A DNA stretch of 64,000 bases, taken from NCBI RefSeq assembly GCF_029105185.1, contig NZ_JAFMZK010000002.1, forward strand, positions 372,001 through 436,000, written 5' to 3'. The position numbers were made by a program, and so were the translations under genes. The notes under the pieces were generated by a model. It saw only the letters and a list, made by a program, of their open reading frames with translations. It had not been told where the DNA came from and ran no database searches. How positions within the stretch are numbered: position 1 is the first letter of the stretch; every line of letters starts with the position of its first letter. The DNA is from Aliiroseovarius sp. Z3. Lineage in GTDB: Bacteria > Pseudomonadota > Alphaproteobacteria > Rhodobacterales > Rhodobacteraceae. Positions 53,375-61,746 of the stretch are shown piece after piece.

Positions 53375-53457
53375 GGGTGTGAACTGCCGGAAAGGGTTGG
53401 CGAAGCTCGAACCACCGTCGCATAGTGCTGTGCAAATCGCACAGCAAGGAAACCGAT

Positions 53458-54654
53458 GTGACCGGCACGTTTTTTCGGCAGGACATAGCCAGCAAGGTGC
53501 TGGTGCCCGGAGATGGGCGGTCCGCTCTCGGCACTGAAACGGCGCAGGTGTTGGCGGTTGTTCTGGACCTGCTGCGTCGTGGTGAAAGCCTGATTGTGAC
53601 ACAAGCAGGTGTCGAGGCTGCGGGCCGGGTCGATGGAAACCAATGGCTGATGGTTCAAAGTGCGGGGTCAACTGGCGCGCCAAAAACCATTCGGCGCAAG
53701 CCTGCCTCGTGGATTGCCAGCTTTGACGTGACACGCGGCCGGTTTAGCATTGGCCCGGACGCGCCCTATGCCGTGCTGGGCGCGATGTCCCATTCCCTGA
53801 CGCTGTATGCGGTGCTGGAGGCATTGCATATTGGCAGTGACCTTTCGGTTTTGACCGGGTTGGCCCCTCGGGTCCAAGCGCGCAGGCTTCGTGAGACCGA
53901 AGCGCAAGTGCTCTATGTCACGCCGACGCAGTTGCGTCTTTTGACCGGGGTTTCTGCCCCCAAGAACCCATCCTTGCGATGGGTCTTCTGCGGGGGCGGA
54001 ACGCTTGATCCTCAAACACGCGCGCAAGTTAGCCACGTGTTTCCATCCGCAACACTGCATGAGTTCTTTGGCGCGTCCGAGACAAGTTTCATGACATTGA
54101 GTGATACAGATACGCCGTTGGGCTCGGTGGGGCGTGCATATCCCGGCGTCGAGCTGCGTGTTCGTGGCGCGCAGGGCCAGGACACCAGTGGCTTCGGCGA
54201 GATTTGGGTGAAAAGCCCGTATCTGTTTGACGGCTATGACCAAGGCAACAGCCCCGAGACGCGTTGGGATGGCAGTTACCTCACCATTGGTGAAATGGGG
54301 CAGTTGGACGATGTGGGCAACCTGACCGTGTTGGGGCGGAAAAACCGGATGGTGACAGTGTCGGATCACAATGTATTTCCTGAAGCGATCGAGGCACAGA
54401 TGCGTGCGGTGCCGGGTGTCGGGAACTGTGTGGCCGTCCCCATACCGGATGTGCAACGCGGTAACGTGATTGTCGGGGTTCTTGAGGGCGCGCAGGATGC
54501 AGCCCTTGCCGACCATGTGCAGGCCCAATGTCGTGCTGTGCTGGGGCCACACGCCGCGCCGCGCCGCATCGTGTTTGTTGAAAGAATGCCCATGCTCTCT
54601 GCCGGGAAACCCGACCTTATCACCCTTGCCGACCAGTTGGGGCAGCTTGCATGA
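53458..54654 (+). CDS. AMP-forming acyl-CoA synthetase-like ligase
   Basis: The protein has 398 residues and is short for the superfamily (about 500-650). GTG 53458 is chosen because AAGGA lies eight bases upstream; an ATG at 53425 is possible. The P-loop is SAGSTGAPKTIRRK, the A5 motif is LHEFFGASE and A7 is DGSYLTIGEMGQLDDVGNL. The hinge and A8 region are VLGRKNRMVTV, and the A10 lysine is probably in SAGKPDLI. It activates an unknown carboxylate. Its stop overlaps the thiolase gene, so the two proteins probably act in sequence. Confidence 0.85.
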   Translation: MTGTFFRQDIASKVLVPGDGRSALGTETAQVLAVVLDLLRRGESLIVTQAGVEAAGRVDGNQWLMVQSAGSTGAPKTIRRKPASWIASFDVTRGRFSIGPDAPYAVLGAMSHSLTLYAVLEALHIGSDLSVLTGLAPRVQARRLRETEAQVLYVTPTQLRLLTGVSAPKNPSLRWVFCGGGTLDPQTRAQVSHVFPSATLHEFFGASETSFMTLSDTDTPLGSVGRAYPGVELRVRGAQGQDTSGFGEIWVKSPYLFDGYDQGNSPETRWDGSYLTIGEMGQLDDVGNLTVLGRKNRMVTVSDHNVFPEAIEAQMRAVPGVGNCVAVPIPDVQRGNVIVGVLEGAQDAALADHVQAQCRAVLGPHAAPRRIVFVERMPMLSAGKPDLITLADQLGQLA

Positions 54655-55763
54655 CCCCCGCCTTCATCATTGCTGCCCGACGAACTGCCGTCATCCCACA
54701 GGGTGGTGTGCTTGCGTCCTGCGATATTCATGAACTGGCGGCTCCGGTTATTCAGGCGGTTCTGGCGGATGCTGGGGTGGGCGCGGAAGACGTCGGCGAA
54801 TTGATCCTGTCCAACGCGCTGGGCGCAGGCGGCAACCCGGCGCGTCTTGCAGCACTGGCCGCAAACCTTCCCGAGCGCGTTGCTGGCCTGACCATTGATC
54901 GCCAATGCTGCGGCGGGCTGGACGCGATCCTTTTAGCACAGGCGATGGTTGCTTCCGGGCAGCATGACATTGTCCTTGCAGGTGGGGCGGAAAGCTATTC
55001 TCGCCGACCGCAAAGGTCACGGACATTTGCGGATGGTCGACCGCCAGAGCCGTATGATCAGGCACCGTTCACCCCTTGGGCGGATCGCGACCCGGACATG
55101 GCTGACGCGGCCGATGCGCTGGGCCGAAAACTTGGGGTGTCACGGGGCGATCAAGATGCGTGGGCAATCGAAAGCCACGCCAAGGCAATGCGCTGGCAGG
55201 CGCAGTCCGAAACCGCCGAGATCGTTCCCATTTCGGGTGCTACGCGGGATGCGTTCACCCGAAACCTGACCGCGCGTTTATGTGCGCGTGCGCCGGTGGT
55301 GTCGGGCGACATCACGGCAGCCAACATGGCGGTGGCCGCAGATGGGGCGGCGTTCTGCCTTGTGGTGTCCGGGCGATTGGCCAAGCGTTTGGCGCGCCCT
55401 GCAGTGCAAATCCTCTCGGGTGCGACCGTCGGCCGTGATCCGGTTTTGCCCGGTCTGGCCCCTGTTGCCGCCATCGCCGCATCACTTGACGCCGCCGGGC
55501 TGACGCCGCCTGACCTGACCAACGCCGAGATCATGGAGGCCTTCGCGGTGCAAGCCATTGCTTGCCAACAGGGGGCGGGTATCTCGCGCGATATCGTCAA
55601 TTCCGGTGGCGGTGGTCTGGCGCGCGGTCATCCTGTGGGCGCGTCAGGCGCGATCCTTGCCGTGCGACTGTATCACCAACTGGCCGAACAAGGCGGCGTG
55701 GGGTTGGCCGCGATCGCCGCCGCCGGGGGGCTGGGGACCGCCTTGGTGATGCGGTCGGGTTGA
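54651..55763 (+). CDS. Thiolase-family protein without the C-terminal catalytic cysteine
   Basis: The protein has 370 residues. The nucleophile is Cys86 in DRQCCGGLDA, and the His lies in GGLARGHPVGASGA. The NEAFA motif appears as MEAFA. The last motif, normally CxGGGxG, reads AIAAAGGLG, so the base Cys (near residue 356) is Ala. Classical thiolysis or Claisen condensation needs both cysteines, so the enzyme may perform a decarboxylative or acyl-transfer reaction instead. Translational coupling to the ligase suggests that it takes over the activated acyl group. Confidence 0.85.
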   Translation: MTPAFIIAARRTAVIPQGGVLASCDIHELAAPVIQAVLADAGVGAEDVGELILSNALGAGGNPARLAALAANLPERVAGLTIDRQCCGGLDAILLAQAMVASGQHDIVLAGGAESYSRRPQRSRTFADGRPPEPYDQAPFTPWADRDPDMADAADALGRKLGVSRGDQDAWAIESHAKAMRWQAQSETAEIVPISGATRDAFTRNLTARLCARAPVVSGDITAANMAVAADGAAFCLVVSGRLAKRLARPAVQILSGATVGRDPVLPGLAPVAAIAASLDAAGLTPPDLTNAEIMEAFAVQAIACQQGAGISRDIVNSGGGGLARGHPVGASGAILAVRLYHQLAEQGGVGLAAIAAAGGLGTALVMRSG

Positions 55764-55769
55764 CCCCGA

Positions 55770-56447
55770 TCAGTCGAAACCGCGAAAACTGGTGAATTCG
55801 TTCAGCCCTGCGCGTTCGGTTCGAAACTGATTTTCGGGGGCGGTGTCGTCGGCCACACCCAACGCAATTCCGCAGACGACCATTTCGTCGTCCGGCAGGC
55901 AAAGATGATTCTGCACGACCGGGCCGTAATTGGCCAACGCGCCGATTCCAGTTGCGCCAAAGCCCTGATCCTCGGCCGACAGCAGAAACGACATCAGGGA
56001 CATGCCAAGATCCATGAAACACCCTTTGCCCATGTCGCGCCGGATTGTCACAACGACACCCACGGGGGCATCGAAAAAGGCATAGTTGCGGGCAAACTGG
56101 GCACGCCGCCCGTCGACATCGCGGCGTCCGACGCCAAGGGCTGTATAAAGCGCATATCCTGCTGCCCTCTGACGGGCTTTCAACTCGGCAGGCATGGGGC
56201 TTGGGAAATAGGAATATTCGGCGACGTGTGGCGTGTTCTGCTCTTGCGCATACTTTAGTGCCCTCACCAGACCCCGCAGGACCGATCCGGTCAGCACATG
56301 AAACTGGCCCGGTTGCAGGTTGGCCCCGCTGGGCGCACGTCTGGCGGCGCGGCACATACGTTCAATTGCATCGCGTGGCACCGGGTCTGAGGTGAAGGCG
56401 CGGGTCGAACGGCGGGTCTCTAACAAGTTGTCGAGGGTATGAGACAT
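55770..56447 (-). CDS. Nitroreductase-family flavoprotein
   Basis: The protein has 225 residues from ATG 56447; the frame is open to 56513. FMN-binding motifs are RRSTRAFTSDPVPRDAIE, RRAPSGANLQPGQFHVL and GFGATGIGALANYG, and the C-terminal VCGIALGVADDTAPENQFRTER is typical. The substrate is unknown. It is convergent with the thiolase gene, the stops being six bases apart. Confidence 0.9.
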   Translation of the reverse strand: MSHTLDNLLETRRSTRAFTSDPVPRDAIERMCRAARRAPSGANLQPGQFHVLTGSVLRGLVRALKYAQEQNTPHVAEYSYFPSPMPAELKARQRAAGYALYTALGVGRRDVDGRRAQFARNYAFFDAPVGVVVTIRRDMGKGCFMDLGMSLMSFLLSAEDQGFGATGIGALANYGPVVQNHLCLPDDEMVVCGIALGVADDTAPENQFRTERAGLNEFTSFRGFD

Positions 56448-56871
56448 GGGGCACCACGGGTTGTTGCCCGTCTTTGGTAAATGATCCCGCCCGAGGCGTC
56501 CATGTCGCAGCATTTCTGCGCTAGAGGATTCTTCTGGGGGATTCTTAGTGGCTTAAGGTGGTTGGGGCTGATATTCGGGGTGTCGCATCAGTCCACGCAA
56601 GATTATTAGCAGAAACCCGTGACCCACTTTGCACATCGTGCGGCGCGCATTTCACAGGCAAGCACCAGCATTTCTGCGGAAAATTCACTGCGAAAGTAAA
56701 AAATTTACAAATACAGAGAGAAGTAGTTAAACAAATTTACAAAAAAATTGTTGTTTGACGCAGGGTTGTCCCACTATTTTCAGCGGCAGCGGAAGTTGGG
56801 CTGTTAACCTGCCCGGTTTCCGCGGACCGCGTGCCAGACGCGATCCGGAGGAATTATTGGGAGGAATCTGA
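56448..56871. promoter_or_regulatory. Long promoter region upstream of acs with several repeats
   Basis: This 424-base gap lies between the nitroreductase gene and acs, which are divergent. CAGCATTTCTGCG occurs twice, at 56508-56520 and 56666-56678; the first copy lies in a perfect CGCAG-N5-CTGCG palindrome. GGATTCTT occurs at 56526-56533 and 56539-56546. AAATTTACAAA occurs at 56701-56711 and 56733-56743, 32 bases apart, in a markedly AT-rich block. TTGACG at 56755-56760 may be a -35 box, but no convincing -10 box is correctly spaced. GGGAGG lies just before the acs ATG. Carbon-source control is likely, but I cannot name the regulator. Confidence 0.45.
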
Positions 56872-58842
56872 ATGTCGTCGCAAGCTACGGCTGATAAGAC
56901 CTATGCTCCGTCTGCGGAGTTTGTCTCGAATGCACATATTGATGCTGCGAAATACCAAGAGATGTATGCCGCTTCGGTCAATGATCCGGAAGCGTTCTGG
57001 TCCGATCAGATGACCCGCCTGACTTGGGCGAAGACCCCAACCAAGATCAAGAACACGACATTTGCGCATCCCGATGTGTCGATCAAATGGTTTGAAGACG
57101 GCGAACTGAACGTCTCGGCCAACTGTATTGACCGCCACCTTGAAACCCGTGGCGATCAGGTTGCGATCATCTGGGAATCGGATGACCCGAATCTCGACAA
57201 GAAAATCACGTATCGCGAGCTGCACGAGAACGTCTCGAAGCTGGCCAACGTTATGAAGGGCATGGGCGTCGGCAAAGGCGACCGTGTTGTCCTATATCTT
57301 CCGATGATCCCCGAGGCGGCTTATTCCATGCTGGCCTGTGCCCGTATCGGAGCAATCCACTCGATCGTTTTCGCGGGCTTCTCGCCCGAGGCACTGGCCG
57401 CCCGTGTCGAAGGCTGCGGCGCATCGCTGGTGATCACTGCGGACGAAGCCCCCCGTGGTGGCCGCAATACACCCCTGAAAACCAACGTGGATGCCGCCCT
57501 GGATCACGGCGACCTAGCCAACACCCCGGTTCTGGTGGTCGAGCGTACCGGCGGCGACGTTCCGATGAAGGCCGGCCGCGACCATTCCTATTCGGCGCTG
57601 ATGGCAGACGCGTCTGCTGACTGCCCGCCAGAAACCATGAACGCCGAAGATCCGCTGTTCATCCTCTATACCTCGGGTTCGACCGGCCAGCCGAAAGGCG
57701 TTCAGCACTGCACCGGTGGTTACCTGCTGTGGGCTGCGATGACCCATGAATACGTGTTCGACTATCACGAAGGCGACATCTATTGGTGTACCGCTGACGT
57801 GGGTTGGGTCACGGGTCACAGCTACATCGTCTATGGCCCTCTGGCCAACGGCGCGACTACGCTGATGTTTGAAGGCGTTCCGACCTATCCGGATGCAGGC
57901 CGTTTCTGGGCCGTGTGCGAAAAGCACAAGGTGAACCAGTTCTATACCGCGCCGACCGCGATCCGCGCCCTGATGGCGCGCGGCGAGGATTTCGTGACCA
58001 AGTACGATCTGAGCGACCTGAAGGTGCTGGGCACCGTGGGCGAGCCGATCAACCCCGAAGCCTGGAACTGGTACAACGATGTTGTCGGCAAAGGAAACTG
58101 CCCGATTGTTGACACCTGGTGGCAGACGGAAACCGGTGGTCACCTGTTGACCCCGCTGCCCGGTGCGACCGCAACCAAGCCCGGTTCGGCCACCACGCCC
58201 TTCTTCGGCGTCCAGCCCGTGATCCTTGAGCCGACCACCGGCGAAGAGATCACCACGACCGAAGCCGAAGGTGTTCTGTGCATGAAAGACAGCTGGCCCG
58301 GCCAGATGCGCACCGTCCATGGCGACCATGACCGCTTCGTGGCGACCTATTTTGCCGACTACAAAGGCTACTATTTCACTGGTGACGGCTGTCGCCGTGA
58401 CGCGGATGGCTACTACTGGATCACCGGCCGTGTGGATGACGTGATCAACGTATCGGGTCACCGCATGGGCACCGCCGAAGTGGAAAGTGCTCTGGTTGCC
58501 CACGCCAAGGTTTCCGAGGCCGCCGTTGTTGGCTTCCCGCACGACATCAAGGGTCAGGGCATCTATTGCTACGTTACCCTGATGGACGGTGAAGAGTATA
58601 CCGATGATCTGAAGGTCGAGCTGCGCAACTGGGTTCGTCAGGAAATCGGCCCGATCGCCAGCCCCGACCACATCCAGTGGGCCCCGGGCCTGCCGAAGAC
58701 CCGTTCGGGCAAGATCATGCGTCGTATCCTGCGCAAGATCGCCGAGGACGACTTCGGTTCGCTGGGGGACACCTCGACCCTGGCCGATCCGTCGGTTGTG
58801 GACGACCTGATCGACAACCGGATGACCAAGGACAAAGCATGA
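56872..58842 (+). CDS. acsA: Acetyl-CoA synthetase
   Basis: The protein has 656 residues, the usual length. ATP-binding motifs are [22 protein letters not shown] and [11 protein letters not shown]. The CoA-binding and hinge region is [19 protein letters not shown]. The acetylation-target lysine is Lys614 in [13 protein letters not shown]. It makes acetyl-CoA from acetate, releasing AMP and pyrophosphate. Its stop overlaps the adenylate kinase start, and the acetate-type symporter follows. Confidence 0.96.
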   Translation: MSSQATADKTYAPSAEFVSNAHIDAAKYQEMYAASVNDPEAFWSDQMTRLTWAKTPTKIKNTTFAHPDVSIKWFEDGELNVSANCIDRHLETRGDQVAIIWESDDPNLDKKITYRELHENVSKLANVMKGMGVGKGDRVVLYLPMIPEAAYSMLACARIGAIHSIVFAGFSPEALAARVEGCGASLVITADEAPRGGRNTPLKTNVDAALDHGDLANTPVLVVERTGGDVPMKAGRDHSYSALMADASADCPPETMNAEDPLFILYTSGSTGQPKGVQHCTGGYLLWAAMTHEYVFDYHEGDIYWCTADVGWVTGHSYIVYGPLANGATTLMFEGVPTYPDAGRFWAVCEKHKVNQFYTAPTAIRALMARGEDFVTKYDLSDLKVLGTVGEPINPEAWNWYNDVVGKGNCPIVDTWWQTETGGHLLTPLPGATATKPGSATTPFFGVQPVILEPTTGEEITTTEAEGVLCMKDSWPGQMRTVHGDHDRFVATYFADYKGYYFTGDGCRRDADGYYWITGRVDDVINVSGHRMGTAEVESALVAHAKVSEAAVVGFPHDIKGQGIYCYVTLMDGEEYTDDLKVELRNWVRQEIGPIASPDHIQWAPGLPKTRSGKIMRRILRKIAEDDFGSLGDTSTLADPSVVDDLIDNRMTKDKA

Positions 58843-59525
58843 TGGATGCGGCCACGAAAACAGCAGCGCCGGTTCTGATTCTGCTTGGCCCCCCGGGGGC
58901 CGGGAAGGGCACTCAGGCCCGGATGCTGGAAGAGAAGTTTGGCCTTGTGCAATTGTCGACGGGCGACTTGCTGCGGGCGGCTGTGGCCGCTGGTACCGAT
59001 GCTGGAAAGGCCGCGAAAGCTGTCATGGAGGCTGGCGAACTGGTCTCGGACGAGATCGTGATCGCCATTCTGCGCGACCGTCTGGCGGATGCAGATTGCG
59101 CCCGGGGCGTCATCCTTGACGGCTTCCCCCGCACCACCGTTCAAGCCGAAGCGTTGGACGCGCTGCTGGCCGAGAGCGGTCAGCAGATCAACGCCGCTGT
59201 CAGTCTTGAGGTTGACGACGCCGCGATGGTGACCCGGATTTCCGGTCGTTACACCTGCGGCGCCTGTGGCGAAGGGTATCACGACGAGTTCAAGCAGCCC
59301 GCCAAGGAAGGCGTCTGCGACAAATGCGGCGGCACGGACATGAAACGCCGGGCCGACGATAATGCCGAAACCGTGGGAAGCCGCCTTGTGGCTTACCACG
59401 GACAAACGGCACCGCTCATTGCCTACTACAAGGGCAAGGGCAGCCTGAAAACGGTCGACGCGATGCTGGGCATCGACGAGATCGCGGGCAATCTGAATGC
59501 AATCGTTGAGGAGGCGATTGCATAA
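58839..59525 (+). CDS. adk: Adenylate kinase with zinc-type lid
   Basis: The protein has 228 residues. The P-loop is [10 protein letters not shown] (17-26), STGDLLR and LDGFPRT follow. The lid holds four cysteines (140, 143, 160 and 163) in the CxxC-x16-CxxC pattern of zinc-binding adenylate kinases. ATG 58839 overlaps the acs stop; ATG 58842 is also in frame. Coupling to acs makes sense because acetate activation yields AMP, which this enzyme converts with ATP to two ADP. Another adk, usual in the ribosomal protein cluster, may exist elsewhere. Confidence 0.94.
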   Translation: MMDAATKTAAPVLILLGPPGAGKGTQARMLEEKFGLVQLSTGDLLRAAVAAGTDAGKAAKAVMEAGELVSDEIVIAILRDRLADADCARGVILDGFPRTTVQAEALDALLAESGQQINAAVSLEVDDAAMVTRISGRYTCGACGEGYHDEFKQPAKEGVCDKCGGTDMKRRADDNAETVGSRLVAYHGQTAPLIAYYKGKGSLKTVDAMLGIDEIAGNLNAIVEEAIA

Positions 59526-59585
59526 GAAAGGGACGGGCCGGATCGCATCAGCGCCCGGTCAGTGGAACGTTAGGGAGGTGGCTTC

Positions 59586-59846
59586 ATGGCCGAAAACTCA
59601 TCCAACTCCGCATATTGGTCCGCCAATGTGCGCATCATCGTGATCAGCCTGATTATTTGGGCGATCGTATCATTCGGGTTCGGCATCTTGCTGCGCCCAA
59701 TGCTGTCCGGGATCGCTGTTGGCGGCACCGATTTGGGCTTCTGGTTTGCTCAGCAGGGGTCGATCATCGTCTTCCTCATTCTGATCTTCAACTATGCCTG
59801 GCGCATGAACAAGCTCGACCGTGAACACGGCGTCGACGAAGAGTAA
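59586..59846 (+). CDS. DUF4212 small subunit of a sodium:solute symporter
   Basis: The protein has 86 residues and two membrane helices (about 14-37 and 50-72). DUF4212 proteins are almost always encoded directly before a symporter of the acetate type, as here, and are taken as its small subunit. GGGAGG precedes the ATG. The gap to adk is 60 bases with only a weak, bulged hairpin. Confidence 0.9.
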   Translation: MAENSSNSAYWSANVRIIVISLIIWAIVSFGFGILLRPMLSGIAVGGTDLGFWFAQQGSIIVFLILIFNYAWRMNKLDREHGVDEE

Positions 59847-59857
59847 GGGAGAGACAC

Positions 59858-61645
59858 ATGGATCAGTTTACGATCAACCTGCTGTTTGTCGGCGCGAGCT
59901 TCGCGCTGTACATCGGCATCGCAATTTGGGCCCGCGCGGGTTCAACATCTGAATTCTACGCCGCCGGGCGTGGCGTTCACCCCGTCACCAACGGTATGGC
60001 AACGGCGGCGGACTGGATGTCGGCGGCCTCGTTCATTTCGATGGCGGGTCTGATTGCCTTCACCGGCTATGACAACTCGACCTATCTGATGGGTTGGACT
60101 GGCGGCTATGTGCTTCTGGCCCTGCTGCTTGCGCCTTACCTGCGCAAGTTCGGCAAATACACCGTGTCCGAGTTCATCGGTGATCGCTTCTACAGCCAGA
60201 CAGCCCGTATCGTGGCTGTTGTTTGTCTGATCGTGGCTTCGGTGACGTATGTTATCGGTCAGATGACCGGCGTTGGCGTGGCCTTTGGCCGCTTCCTTGA
60301 GGTGGACAACACCACCGGCCTTTTGATCGGTGCGGCTGTTGTGTTTGCATACGCGGTGTTCGGCGGCATGAAGGGCGTGACCTATACGCAGGTGGCCCAG
60401 TATGTCGTTCTGATCATGGCCTACACCATTCCGGCCATCTTTATCTCGCTGCAACTGACCGGCAACCCGATCCCGGCGCTGGGCCTGTTTGGCGATCACG
60501 CAGCATCTGGTGAGCCTCTGCTGGCCAAACTGGATGCCATCGTGAACGAGCTTGGCTTTAACGAGTACACCGCGCACCATGGCGATACGTTCAACATGCT
60601 GTTGTTCACTCTGTCGCTGATGATTGGTACGGCTGGCCTGCCGCACGTGATCATGCGCTTCTTCACCGTTCCCAAAGTGTCCGACGCCCGTTGGTCTGCT
60701 GGCTGGGCGCTGGTGTTCATCGCCCTTCTGTATCTGACAGCCCCGGCTGTTGGTGCGATGGCGCGCCTGAACATCTCGGAAATGATGTGGCCCAATGGCG
60801 GCATCGAAGGTGGTGCTGTGACGCTTGAGCAAATCGAAAGCGACGAGCGTTACGACTGGATGGACACCTGGCAGAAAACCGGCCTTCTGGGCTGGGAAGA
60901 CAAGAACGGCGATGGTGCGATCCAGTACTATAACGACGGTAACGCCGATCTTCAGGCCATCGCCGCGGAAAAAGGCTGGGCAGGCAACGAACTGACCAAC
61001 TTCAACCGCGACATTCTGGTTCTGGCCAACCCCGAGATTGCCAACCTTCCCGGTTGGGTCATCGGTCTGGTCGCAGCCGGTGGTCTTGCCGCTGCTCTGT
61101 CGACGGCTGCCGGTCTGCTTCTGGCCATCTCGTCGGCGGTGTCGCATGACTTGATCAAGGGTGCCCTGAACCCGCAGATCTCGGAAAAAGGCGAACTGTT
61201 GTCAGCGCGTATCGCGATGGCGGTTGCGATCCTTGTGGCCACCTATCTGGGTCTGAACCCACCGGGCTTCGCGGCACAAACCGTGGCTTTGGCCTTCGGT
61301 CTGGCAGCGGCGTCGATCTTCCCGGCACTGATGATGGGTATCTTCTCGACGAAGGTGAACAACACTGGTGCGGTTGCAGGCATGATCGCGGGTATCACCG
61401 TGACCCTGATCTATATCTTCCTGCACAAGGGTTGGTTCTTCATCCCGGACACCAACAGCTTCACTGACGCTAATCCGCTGTTGGGTACGGTCAAGTCGAC
61501 ATCGTTCGGTGCGATTGGTGCTGCGATCAACTTTGCAGTGGCCTATGTGGTGTCGGGCATGACCAAGGAAACGCCTGCACATATCCAGGAACTGGTTGAA
61601 TCGGTTCGCGTTCCGCGCGGCGCCGGTGCGGCACAGAACAAGTAA
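59858..61645 (+). CDS. Sodium:solute symporter, cation/acetate symporter type
   Basis: The protein has 595 residues and about thirteen membrane helices. Landmarks are AGRGVHPVTNGMATAADWMSAASF, GTAGLPHVIMRFFTV and AAALSTAAGLLLAISSAVSHD. A hydrophilic insertion (about 310-390) with DKNGDGAIQYYNDGNAD resembles an EF-hand loop and lies between helices, which is a feature of this subfamily. Acetate or a similar short monocarboxylate is the probable substrate, given acs upstream. GGGAGAG precedes the ATG. Confidence 0.92.
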   Translation: MDQFTINLLFVGASFALYIGIAIWARAGSTSEFYAAGRGVHPVTNGMATAADWMSAASFISMAGLIAFTGYDNSTYLMGWTGGYVLLALLLAPYLRKFGKYTVSEFIGDRFYSQTARIVAVVCLIVASVTYVIGQMTGVGVAFGRFLEVDNTTGLLIGAAVVFAYAVFGGMKGVTYTQVAQYVVLIMAYTIPAIFISLQLTGNPIPALGLFGDHAASGEPLLAKLDAIVNELGFNEYTAHHGDTFNMLLFTLSLMIGTAGLPHVIMRFFTVPKVSDARWSAGWALVFIALLYLTAPAVGAMARLNISEMMWPNGGIEGGAVTLEQIESDERYDWMDTWQKTGLLGWEDKNGDGAIQYYNDGNADLQAIAAEKGWAGNELTNFNRDILVLANPEIANLPGWVIGLVAAGGLAAALSTAAGLLLAISSAVSHDLIKGALNPQISEKGELLSARIAMAVAILVATYLGLNPPGFAAQTVALAFGLAAASIFPALMMGIFSTKVNNTGAVAGMIAGITVTLIYIFLHKGWFFIPDTNSFTDANPLLGTVKSTSFGAIGAAINFAVAYVVSGMTKETPAHIQELVESVRVPRGAGAAQNK

Positions 61646-61692
61646 AAGGTCTGGGCGGGTGATCCCTGCGATGTCCCGCCCCCTTTCATTCC

Positions 61693-61729
61693 TGTCCCGT
61701 CCGGTGCACACCGGGCGGGACATTTTTTT
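61693..61729 (+). terminator. Rho-independent terminator after the symporter gene
   Basis: TGTCCCGTCCGGTG and CACCGGGCGGGACA pair over 14 positions with one G-U pair, and seven T residues follow at 61723-61729. It ends the acs-adk-symporter unit and lies 17 bases before the DUF294 gene, whose own promoter must therefore overlap this region or rely on read-through. Confidence 0.92.
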
Positions 61730-61746
61730 AGGAAAGGCCCGTATGA

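Noticed and set aside
57514-58671. A long open frame antisense to acsA.
   Set aside because: acsA is unmistakable and full length; the antisense frame has no motif or ribosome binding site.
59534-59562. A hairpin between adk and the DUF4212 gene as a terminator.
   Set aside because: The stem is short, has a bulge and a long loop, and no T-run follows; the genes are probably cotranscribed at least in part.
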